Shown one piece after another: positions 56,452-64,000 of a stretch of DNA of 64,000 nt (position 1 is the stretch's first letter; every line of letters begins with the position of its first letter). The DNA is from Favolaschia claudopus. Its lineage: Eukaryota; Basidiomycota; Agaricomycetes; Agaricales; Mycenaceae. Position numbers and translations under genes: made by a program. The stretch covers positions 62,001-126,000 of the forward strand of contig JAWWNJ010000003.1 of the NCBI GenBank assembly GCA_037176885.1, in the 5' to 3' direction. Below the pieces are notes generated by a model that did no database searches, was not told the origin of the DNA, and worked only from the letters and a program-made list of their open reading frames with translations.

Positions 56452-56979
56452 CTCGTCATTCCCAAAAGTAACCGGAATCTTGCTTTTAGCACGCAGATTT
56501 TGTCACTTAGACCACTTTGAGCAACATAGATCTTCTTTATATGGTGTTTGCTACAACTTACATGATATGAGTCAGGCATCAAATTTATTCCAGCAAACAT
56601 AGAGATCGATTTTCAAAATTCAGCCAATTCAGTGATTTTTGCGTTTTTCGGCAATAGGTCAGCAGTATTTCTGGTCAGTGAGCACTTGAAAAATAGCTTT
56701 CCTATCTTATGTGGCCGTATATAACAGCTCAGGGCTTCACAGAAAGTTTTCATGCTTCAATAAGACCTGAAAAACAACGTACCACATTCTCACCATGAGT
56801 TATAATATAAAAAGAGGATCAAATATCAATGCCCAAAAATCACAGCACGTCAACGCAGCTCTGTGTGCAGTAGCATATAACTGGTTACTACCTACAGGGA
56901 AGCTTTGGCACCGTGGTGACTGAGCTAGGTGTCAGGAAACATGCAATTTCTGATTCCGGTTACTTTTGGTGATGACGAG
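56452..56979. mobile_element. TA-flanked MITE in gypsy integrase (528 bp)
   Basis: The ends CTCGTCAT..CCAAAAGTAA are inverted repeats over about 28 bases; TA flanks at 56450-56451 and 56980-56981. Removal restores ATSTAYHPQTDG in frame. It shares inner text ('gtgtttgctaca..ttacatgatat') with 58861-59071. Confidence 0.92.
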
Positions 56980-58860
56980 TAGAAGTGGCTGGGGTGACCC
57001 CAACGAGGCGCCAAAGCTCGCGCGTGAACTCTGCAATGAACTGGGTGCCACGATCCGAACTGTACTTCTCCGGCAGGCCATGGTGGCACCAGACGTTCCG
57101 GTAGTACAGCCGAGCAGCGCCAACCGCGTCAATGGTGGTGTGACACTCCATGAAGTGCGCTCTCTTCCCAAGGGCACAGACAACGACCATGACTGCATCG
57201 TATCCATGGGCCTCCGGAAGCTCGACAATGAAGTCGACTGAGACGGTGTGCCAGCGCTCCTCGGGGACCTCTGTGGGGTGGAGCTCACCAATCGGCAGTC
57301 TACGAAGCGCCTTGGTGCGGCAGCACAAGTCACAAGTCGCAACGTACCGGCCGACATGGCGCGACAGTTGGGGCCACCAGTAGTTCCGAGACACGAGCTC
57401 CAGAGTCTTGAAACGACCGGCATGGCCTGCAACGCGCGTGTCATGGTGTTGCTCCAGGATGCGTCGGCGGAGGTCCTTGTCTCGGGGGACGACAACCTTC
57501 CCCCGGAAGTAAAGGAGTCCACCTTCAATACGCCATTCCGAAGACCGGGCAGACCGCACACCTCGGGCCTTGAGGAGTTCCTTGGCAGTCAGGGCAATGG
57601 GCTCTTCAAGGTCGGGTTCCCCGGCAAGCGCATCGCGAATGTCGCGCAAGAGGGGAGCCTCAGGGCCAGCAATAACCAGGGCTTCGGTGGCCCGAACGTG
57701 GAACAGCTCGGGTCGAAGCAGGGTAACGTCCTGGTTATCGTCCTGCACTCCATGGTCCGGTCTCCGAGAAAGCGCGTCAGGGCGACCCATGAGGCGACCC
57801 GGTTGGTGGTGCAGCGAGAAGTCGAAACGGGAGAGGTAGAGAGACCACCGAGCTTGGCGACGGTTGAGCTTCTGGGCCTTCCGGAAATATTCCAGGTTTT
57901 TGTGGTCCGTCCAGATCTCAACCGGGTGCTGCGCGCCCTCAAGGAAGTGGCGCCACTCCTCAAGGGCTCGCACAATCGCAAGCATCTCCTTGTCGTGAAT
58001 TTCGTAATTCCGCTGCACCTCGTTCAGGCTTTTGGAGTAGAACGCAACCGGATGCCACTTGCCATCGTCACCCTGCTGGGAGAGGACGGCACCGGTGGCA
58101 TAGTCAGAGCTGTCAGCCTCGAGCCGGTACGGGCGTTCGGGGTTTGGGAGAACCAGAACGGGGTCCCGAGTCACCCGCCGCTTGAGCTCGTCAAATGCAG
58201 CTTGCTCTTCAGGCCCCCAGGTCCAGGCGATGCCCTTCTTGGTGAGTCTGAAGAGGGCTTGAGCAACGTCTGAGAAGCCCGCAATGAACCGGCGGTAGAA
58301 GTTTGTGAAGCCAAGGAACTGCTGCACATCCTTCTTATTCTCAGGCGCTGGCCAAGCTGCCACTCCTGCAACCTTTACAGGGTCCATCTCGACGTGGTTG
58401 TGGGAGATAATCACACCGAGGTACTCAATGGAGGTCCGCTCAAACTCACACTTCTCTGCTCGAAGGTAAAGCTTGTTTGCGCGAAGCCTCCGCAGGACCT
58501 CTCGGACGATCTCTCGATGCCGACGGATGTCTGAGTGGGCAATGAGGATATCGTCGAGGTAGACCATGACGTCGCCAGAGAGGATAAGATCCTGGAAGAT
58601 GTCGTTCATCATGGTCTGGAAGGTTGCAGGGGAGTTGGTCAGACCGAAGTACATGACCAGCGGCTCAAACAGTCCCCGGTTGGTCCGGAACGCTGCCTTC
58701 CACTCGTCGCCTTCACGGATTCGAACGTTGTTAAAGCCCCATCGGACATCGAGCTTCGTGAAGTACCGGGCTCCCCTGAGTCGGTTGATGAGGTCGTTGA
58801 TTAAGGGGAGCGGGTAACGATTCTTCACGGTCATAGCGTTTAAAGCTCGATAGTCCTGTA

Positions 58861-59071
58861 CTCGCAGTTACCAAAAGTAACCGAATTCGGGGGTTTTTCC
58901 CAGAAATTACGATGGTCAAGGAACTTTGAGCGATGAAGGGTTCATTTACAGCGTGTTTGCTACAGCCTTCATGATATAAACTTGGGGTAAGCTATCACAC
59001 AGTGAGGGAATGAATTAATCTTCAAAATACCATCAATTTGGCAGGGTTTGCCTTTTTTGGAACCCACTCAC
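58861..59071. mobile_element. Related MITE in gypsy RT (211 bp)
   Basis: Left CTCGCAGTTACCAAAAGTAA, right diverged (ccttttttggaacccactca), TA at 58859-58860 and 59072-59073, plus six extra bases before the RT frame resumes. A shorter and more diverged member of the family at 56452-56979. Confidence 0.8.
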
Positions 59072-59711
59072 TAGGATTTCAAACCGAAGTCCGCCGTCCT
59101 TCTTCTTGACGAAGAAGACGGGTGAGGCCATAGGTGATTTTGACGGTCGAATCCGGCCAGTGCCAAGTCCCTCCTCGATGAAGGCATCAAGTTCCTTCTG
59201 TTCGAGAGGCGAGATTGGGTAGACCTTGCAGTTCGTGGGTTTAGAGTCCGGCACGAGCTCAATGGCATGGTCCCAGGATCGGCGTTCAGGCAGCGAGTCA
59301 AAGGACTCCTTGTTGAAAACATCGTCAAACTCTCGGGCCCATTCGGGAACGTCCGAGCGCGCCGGGGTTGAGTTTTTGGCGTATGCCTCAGCCAGGCGCT
59401 GGGAGACGGTGCTTCCAGCACGGATATCCTCAGAAGGCAGGAACTGGGTGTAGAACACCCGGTCTCCCGGCTCAAGGGGGTCATCCACTTCATCCGCATC
59501 ATCCACTTCATCCACATCATCCTCGTCATCATCCTCGTAGTCCGGGAACAGCAACAGTATAGCGCTGAGGAAGTCTACGTTCCCAAGGCTTTCGCCGTAT
59601 GCGTGGGGAACGGAGGCGTCTTCATTTCGGCAGGTTCAACAGATGTAACATTGGCAGACTCATCATACAAACATGCGAAACGATTAGGAGACGCGATCGA
59701 GGGCGTACCGC

Positions 59712-60839
59712 TCACTCGTCGCGTGGGAGAAAACCCTGCTCTTCCTCGGCGACTACAGACTCCGGCTCAGGGAGCGAGTCGGTGGTGGCAACCCGAGCCA
59801 CCAGTTCGGAGAGGAGCTCGGACCCAAGCTGACGTATGACCTCGTCAAGGACATCAGCGGCTCGGACGTCAGCCCGGGTGGGGCAATCCCGGGCCAGGTG
59901 TGGACCGCCGCATCGGTAGCAGCCACGGGGAGGTCCTCTCCCGGAGCGCGTGCGATCAACGTCCATGGGGACTACCTGCGGAGGAGCAGGAGCTGGCATG
60001 GCCCGAGGAGGAGGCGCAGGGACAACAGGGAAGACACCTGCTGGACGTGAGCGAGCGGCTGGCGGAGCTGAGGGGGCTTTCGGGAGAAGCCCAGCAGCAC
60101 GAGCCCGCACGTGCGATTCGTACTGGCGGTACGCTCGGGTCCGCCAAGCCATGTAGTCGCGGAGGTCTGGGGGGTCGCTGGACGAGGTGATGGCCGCATT
60201 GATGGCAGGGTCAAGGCCAGAGCGGAACTTGGTGACCTTGACCAACGCGTCAGCAAACCCAGCAAGGTCGAAGAGGTCTTCAAAGTCATCAGTGTACTTG
60301 AAGACATCCCGGGAGCCCATATAGTATGCCCTAGACTCGAGTTTGTGTAGGGCGTGGTCCTGCTCGTTCTCCTCGACAAAGCGTGAGCAGAACTCCTTGG
60401 TGAAGGCGTCCCAGGTGAGGAAGGGGAAAGGGGTTTTGATGGACATGCGCTCAGTCCATTTTTGCGCAGAGTCTTTGGACATAAAGGACATGGTGAAACG
60501 CACTGCCTTTTCCTCGGACATCTCGCCACCTTCGACAAACGCCTCCGGAACCAGTCGGATGTAAGTCCGAGCTGAGTGAAGGAAGGCCCGGCCAGCCGAG
60601 CGGTCGCCGTCAAAGACGAAAGGGGGGTTCGGTCGAAGGACCGTTTTTGCTGCCGGGGTGAGGTTGGCAAAGAGTCCTGGACTCTCGGCCGGAGGCTCTG
60701 GAGGAGCGGCAGGGGTCGGAGCAGTAGTAGTGGAAGGATTGGCAGCAGTTTGAAAAAGCTCGACCAGACGGTCAACAGTCCTCTCGAGCCTATCCATCCG
60801 CTCGGCGGCGGCTGCAGCAGCGGCGGCAGAGTCGGTCAT
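59712..60839 (-). CDS. Gypsy Gag
   Basis: 375 residues, ATG at 60839. Ala-rich coiled-coil start (AAAAAAAAERMDRLERTVDR), Pro-rich linker, capsid part with FDGDRSAGRAFLHSARTYIR and WTERMSIKTPF...FLTWDAFTKEFCSRF (the retrotransposon-gag domain), Arg/Pro-rich linker and the knuckle CYRCGGPHLARDC. The reading frame is intact, so this protein could still form particles or be packaged. Separate from Pol, whose frame starts about 160 bases downstream. Confidence 0.9.
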   Translation of the reverse strand: MTDSAAAAAAAAERMDRLERTVDRLVELFQTAANPSTTTAPTPAAPPEPPAESPGLFANLTPAAKTVLRPNPPFVFDGDRSAGRAFLHSARTYIRLVPEAFVEGGEMSEEKAVRFTMSFMSKDSAQKWTERMSIKTPFPFLTWDAFTKEFCSRFVEENEQDHALHKLESRAYYMGSRDVFKYTDDFEDLFDLAGFADALVKVTKFRSGLDPAINAAITSSSDPPDLRDYMAWRTRAYRQYESHVRARAAGLLPKAPSAPPAARSRPAGVFPVVPAPPPRAMPAPAPPQVVPMDVDRTRSGRGPPRGCYRCGGPHLARDCPTRADVRAADVLDEVIRQLGSELLSELVARVATTDSLPEPESVVAEEEQGFLPRDE

Positions 60840-60982
60840 GGTGGGTTCTAGAGAGGGGGAGGAGGGGGCAAGATTCGCGGTTTGCGCGTCCGAGACAGCA
60901 GAGGAGGAGTCCGACGAAGCGTCTGAAAAATCGCCAAAGCGCGCAATCTTGACCAGTTAATCCCTTGGAGCCTTTCTTCTGC

Positions 60983-61315
60983 TGTAAGGGCAACCTTTAG
61001 GACCCGAGATGTCTCGAGGGTCTAGCGAGGGAGAATCCAAAGTTAATTAAGAAGCTACTAAGAATACATCACAGCGCACCTAGCGAGGGAGAATCCAAAG
61101 AGAAGAAAGGCTGAGGATTCCCACGCTAGGTGCAGTAAACATATAGTAACTAGTTCCCACAAGCTCGGAGCGATCGGCAATGATCCCGGGCCAAGTCACA
61201 TGCCTTACTCCACGATGACATAGGGCTTTGGGGATTTGACAGGAAAGTGGGAAATCTGCAAGAGGCCTGCGTCATAGGTGGCTGTGTAGTGCCAAAAGGG
61301 GGAGTTCCCCTGACA
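60983..61315 (-). repeat. Gypsy 5' LTR
   Basis: Looks identical to the LTR at 55216-55548. Right flank GCCCA is the target duplication. Confidence 0.92.
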
Positions 61316-62883
61316 GCCCACTCAATACTCTCGTGATAGACGACACATCCGAACTTCAGACTCACCTTCGCAGAATGTCCACGTATTGTTACATCGACGC
61401 CGACTTCCAAGATTATCTGCCACCCAACATTCCGAATATCAATCTCGAGATGGTCGTCAATCACGGAACTCAAGGACACAAATTTGTGGTTACCCTGGTG
61501 CGAGTTCTCTCTACACGGCCTTGCTGTTGAAACTGACAACTTGTTATCTAGGCAACTTTTACTTACGTCGGCTACCCTCAACTTGGGGCCATTACAATTG
61601 CTGTCAAACAGCCTTTGTGCGATAGCGATTGGCTGTTGTTCTGGCCCAGCATGAGTACTGCCGTGTGGACTGAAGGTGCACGGTTGGCAACTTGCCACGA
61701 TCTTTGGACGGAGTTCGGAAATGTTGCTCGTGGACTTGGTGTTGAACTTCCCGGTATTAAAGTTATTCTTCTCGCCGACACTAGTCCTGAGAGTTTTTAT
61801 TCACAGATTATCTCACCGTTGTTGAAACCTCCTACATTTCTCCTGTTGCGGAAGGCGACGACGAGTGGTTAGGGCAGCCATCACTGCGTTTAGCGGGTAC
61901 GTCCACGGCACTTGGCCGACTTTGTCCGATTATGGGCGATCCCCGTCGGCAAGGCTGTAGACGTGGGATCGATCAAAATCTGCGGATTTTCGGGCGACAT
62001 GGGCCGATCATGGCCGATCTTGAGCGCCTGTCAAACGCCGGCAAGACGCTCCCAGCCGTATGACCGCCGAGAAACCGATGTCTGGGGTTTTTCAGGCCGC
62101 TGAGAAACCCTGAACAAAAATTTGAGCCCATAGAATGACGCTAGAGTGTGTTATACCCTTCACAAACTTCGGGCTGTGGACGGGGGTCGCACAATATTCT
62201 GCAGACGACCCCCTTAAACGCAGTGATGCATGGCACATGGGAACCCAATTCTCCATTCATTCACTCGATGCTAATATTCCCGCCGATGTCGATGTTGCCA
62301 ACGTGTTATCGGCGTTCTCTCATTTCACCTTCCAACGAACTAATCACCGCAGCGTTTTCGTCGATTTCCAAGGTGCGAAACAGCCTTTTAAAATTCCTTT
62401 CTCAGCGTTGTTGATTACGCATAATAGGCCTCAAAACTCATAACAACCGATATGTTATACTGGACTCCGTTACCCACGTTTCCCAGTCCAACATCCAGCC
62501 TGTCTTTGACCAATATGGCGAGGATGTCCCACCGCCTCCATATTCTGTCAATAGCGCCCCGCACTTTCTTGGGAGCTTGGGTGATGTCGGTCTCGAGGCA
62601 TTTGAAACTTCCCATACTCCGCACTCTGCGGGAGATTGCAACTCAACTCGCTACCTCTCGCTCTCTAAAAGCCTTATGTAACTCAGTTTTACTCATTCCC
62701 ATAGTCTACATGGCCACATATAATCAGTAATCGCTCTTATAGTTCATGTATATGGTTACGACCCAAAATTGCATCAGTTTTGCGCATTAAAGTTGTTTGA
62801 ACTTGATCAACATTTACTGGAATTGTCTGAATATCTGAGGAGAGCTCTTTAGTATATAGCTTTAGCATCCCAAAAGAGGCTTA

Positions 62884-63153
62884 CTGTACTAATCCGACCG
62901 GTTGTTCACGTTATGTGTGACGGCCCGTCGTGAACTGAACTTTTTGAAGGTGGTGACGGGTGACACCGAGGTTTTTGGCCCAGAAAGGGCAAGAAAATCG
63001 AAAAAATCTCCGGCCGGCATGTGCCGAGATTTGCCGACCTACCATATATAGTAATTTTGATGTGATTGACGTGTTCTGAACAACTTGTCCAGTGAACGAA
63101 CAATTTGGGTGACGGGTGACACCCAGGGAACGACTGGTCGAATTAGTACAGTA
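62884..63153. mobile_element. TA-flanked MITE, CTGTACTAATTCGACC subfamily (270 bp)
   Basis: Left CTGTACTAATCCGACCGGTT, right GACTGGTCGAATTAGTACAG, TA at 62882-62883 and 63154-63155. Interior similar in inverse orientation to 27218-27462 (gtgttc..., 'gacctaccatata'). Confidence 0.85.
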
Positions 63154-63481
63154 CTTTAGGTCATACATGATATTGTTCGGAGGATTTTGCCAATTTCAGA
63201 TTTTTCGTTGAAATAGCTGTATTTTTTGCGCGGAATTCAGCATATTTCGTTCAAGTGATTCTAGTCAATTCCTCCGAGGAAATACATCGTTTTGGTCCAC
63301 GGAAAATACCGAATCCTAGAGCGAGTAAAATCGCCGGCTATCCGGCATGATCCTGCACGGTCTTGTGAACAGATCATTTCGCGTGACATTGTGACTGTCA
63401 CACCACTTTCACTTCAGCTCTCGACGCGTTGCTGGCGCGACTAACGCGTTCTACACCTCTATTCCCCTTCTATCACTCTGG

Positions 63482-64000
63482 ATGGGCAAACGCCGGTCGG
63501 AAAAACAACTGGCCGTTCTCTCCCGTCTAAACGAGGTTCGCTGGCAGTCACAGAATGCTGTAAAAGAGAATATTCTACGGAGCCCTGCTGCATCACATCC
63601 AAAGACTGCTACACGCGCACGCGCCCAAATATCTGCTCTAGAGACTCGAGTTCACACTCAAGAACAGTCTATTGCCTCTCTTCAAGCCTCTAATATCTCT
63701 TTCCAGACAGAAAACCTCGCTCTCGCTACCCATGTCCGTAACCTCGAAGAGCTTCAATCTACGACGGCACAGCAGCTTTCTGCCACGCAGAATAGCCTCA
63801 CCATTGCTACGAACACTATATCGGATCAGGCTATAACGATTTCGGAACAGAAACAGCGTATCAATCGACTGAAACGAGACAAAACTCGAATGACCACCAA
63901 AATGGATCAATTAAAGGAAGAATTACTGCAGGCTATCCTTCGCGCTGACAAGGCCAATCGCTTATCATCCTCCCAATCGCTTCGCCTCGAGAGCCTTCTG
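63482..64000 (+). CDS. Coiled-coil protein, partial (runs off the window)
   Basis: ATG at 63482 (MGKRRSEKQLAVLSRLNEV); 173 codons are open to the window edge. After a short basic start nearly the whole segment shows heptad spacing of hydrophobics with many Glu/Gln/Lys/Arg (ISALETRVHTQEQSIASLQA, ISEQKQRINRLKRDKTR, MDQLKEELLQAI), so a long coiled coil. I recall similar N-termini from multi-copy, TE-associated proteins in mushrooms; the diagnostic C-terminal part lies outside. The start is supported by being the first ATG after a stretch without long frames. Confidence 0.6.
   Translation, partial: MGKRRSEKQLAVLSRLNEVRWQSQNAVKENILRSPAASHPKTATRARAQISALETRVHTQEQSIASLQASNISFQTENLALATHVRNLEELQSTTAQQLSATQNSLTIATNTISDQAITISEQKQRINRLKRDKTRMTTKMDQLKEELLQAILRADKANRLSSSQSLRLESLL

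Larger units (their letters stand above)
55552..59554 (-). pseudogene. Gypsy Pol: RT, RNase H, integrase, chromodomain; broken by two MITEs
   Basis: 59554-59080: acidic linker, then the start of RT (PISPLEQKELDAFIEEGL, VFFVKKKDGGLRF). A MITE interrupts, and 58860-56980 continues [32 protein letters not shown], the catalytic [10 protein letters not shown], RNase H ([26 protein letters not shown]), the integrase zinc finger (HAGRFKT...CDLCCRTK) and core Asp residues ([16 protein letters not shown]). The second MITE splits ATST | AYHPQTDGQTERVNQELE, which holds the last catalytic Glu. 56451-55552 gives the integrase C-terminus (VGDRVWVDASDI) and a chromodomain (WEVEEILDAKIRYGSLWYFV, then RWKGYDPSHDQW). 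The protease active site (D-T/S-G) is not found between gag and RT; only about 45 residues remain there. Not functional on its own. Confidence 0.92.
55216..61315 (-). mobile_element. Ty3/gypsy chromovirus (6.1 kb), defective but very young
   Basis: LTRs 55216-55548 and 60983-61315, both 333 bp and identical as far as I can compare by eye. 5-base TSD GCCCA (55211-55215, 61316-61320). Minus-strand order: gag, (protease remnant), RT, RNase H, integrase, chromodomain. A polypurine run, AAGGGGGGGATGA, precedes the 3' LTR. Two related MITEs sit inside (56452-56979, 58861-59071). The chromodomain suggests targeting to marked chromatin. Confidence 0.95.
53572..62681 (+). pseudogene. Zinc-finger / alpha-kinase-like gene split by a gypsy insertion
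   Basis: Exon 1 (ATG 53572) reads RCTNCGSTSFRPN; after an intron (GTATGT...CTTCAG, about 53725-53774) it continues CEECNKFLWYNPP, together a GRF-type zinc-finger pattern. Next come a second Cys-rich block (CPVDGCRT ... HCSGCCKAAGGC) and, downstream, YTCEMVPVMLAL and LYKSAVRLGILEKYI. An intron (GTAAGT...ACAG, about 55081-55130) leads to VVPDLDSGP, where the gypsy element sits. Past it, LNTLVIDDTSELQ continues in frame. The C-terminal part (62135-62681) has LSAFSHFTFQR, SVFVDFQG, RYVILDSVTH and SLGDVGLEAFETSH, matching the C-lobe of alpha-kinases (eEF2K/MHCK type). The N-lobe with the ATP-binding Lys is not visible, and frames slip at about 54300-54750, 61800 and 61900-62130. So the gene was already decaying, or is a pseudokinase, before the insertion. 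Confidence 0.65.

Noticed and set aside
57248..58273. 341-codon open frame on the plus strand
   Set aside because: Antisense shadow of the gypsy pol gene; no motif.

Overview
This window is a transposon graveyard with a few very young elements in it, from a filamentous fungus. Short GT-AG introns of about 35-65 bases in nearly every recognisable gene, and protein families typical of mushroom genomes (Agaricomycetes; repeat-rich genera such as Mycena would fit), point to a basidiomycete. The species cannot be told from the sequence. Nothing bacterial, no CRISPR array, no rRNA and no convincing free-standing tRNA gene was seen.

Layout. 0-2.5 kb: a dispersed repeat, a 54-base tandem array interrupted by a TA-flanked MITE, and a SINE 3' part. 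5-13 kb: transposon protein remnants: a TE-type C-terminal domain, an unknown but intact-looking multi-exon gene (6891-8201), a broken Tc1-like transposase, an internally deleted LINE, and a broken transposase/SAM-like gene pair. 14.7-16.9 and 21.3-22.0 kb: two non-autonomous CACTA-like elements, one with a second element inside it. 18.2-19.8 kb: an AT-hook/exonuclease-like/Cys-rich gene. 20.3-20.9 kb: a SINE with a full tRNA-like head and a protein-kinase fragment. 23.0-24.4 kb: an apparently intact Tc1-like transposon. 24.6-27.9 kb: a 9-base-TSD element and several TA-flanked MITEs. 28.3-33.3 kb: a deleted DDE transposase, then an apparently intact 3.5 kb transposon with two convergent genes. 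33.5-38.8 kb: copia gag, unknown mushroom-family and tyrosine-recombinase remnants. 40.6-45.4 kb: a copia element with LTRs and TSD. 47.3-49.6 kb: an LTR-like leader module and MITEs nested three deep. 50.4-51.5 kb: a SET-domain gene. 53.6-62.7 kb: an alpha-kinase-like gene split by a 6.1 kb chromodomain gypsy element with LTRs that look identical. 63.5 kb to the end: a coiled-coil ORF leaving the window.

How it fits together. Few genes look like host genes (SET, alpha-kinase-like, exonuclease-like, kinase fragment), and all show damage. The most interesting signals are: (1) LTR leaders that hold an intron-containing exon pair followed by a precisely spliced copy of the same exon pair, in two LTR sequences with different repeat units; (2) a Tc1/mariner-type transposon with an intact DD34E transposase and a convergent second gene encoding a SAM-like accessory protein, with a second decayed copy of the same arrangement 18 kb away; (3) nested MITEs that repeatedly hit the TA in the end of an older MITE.
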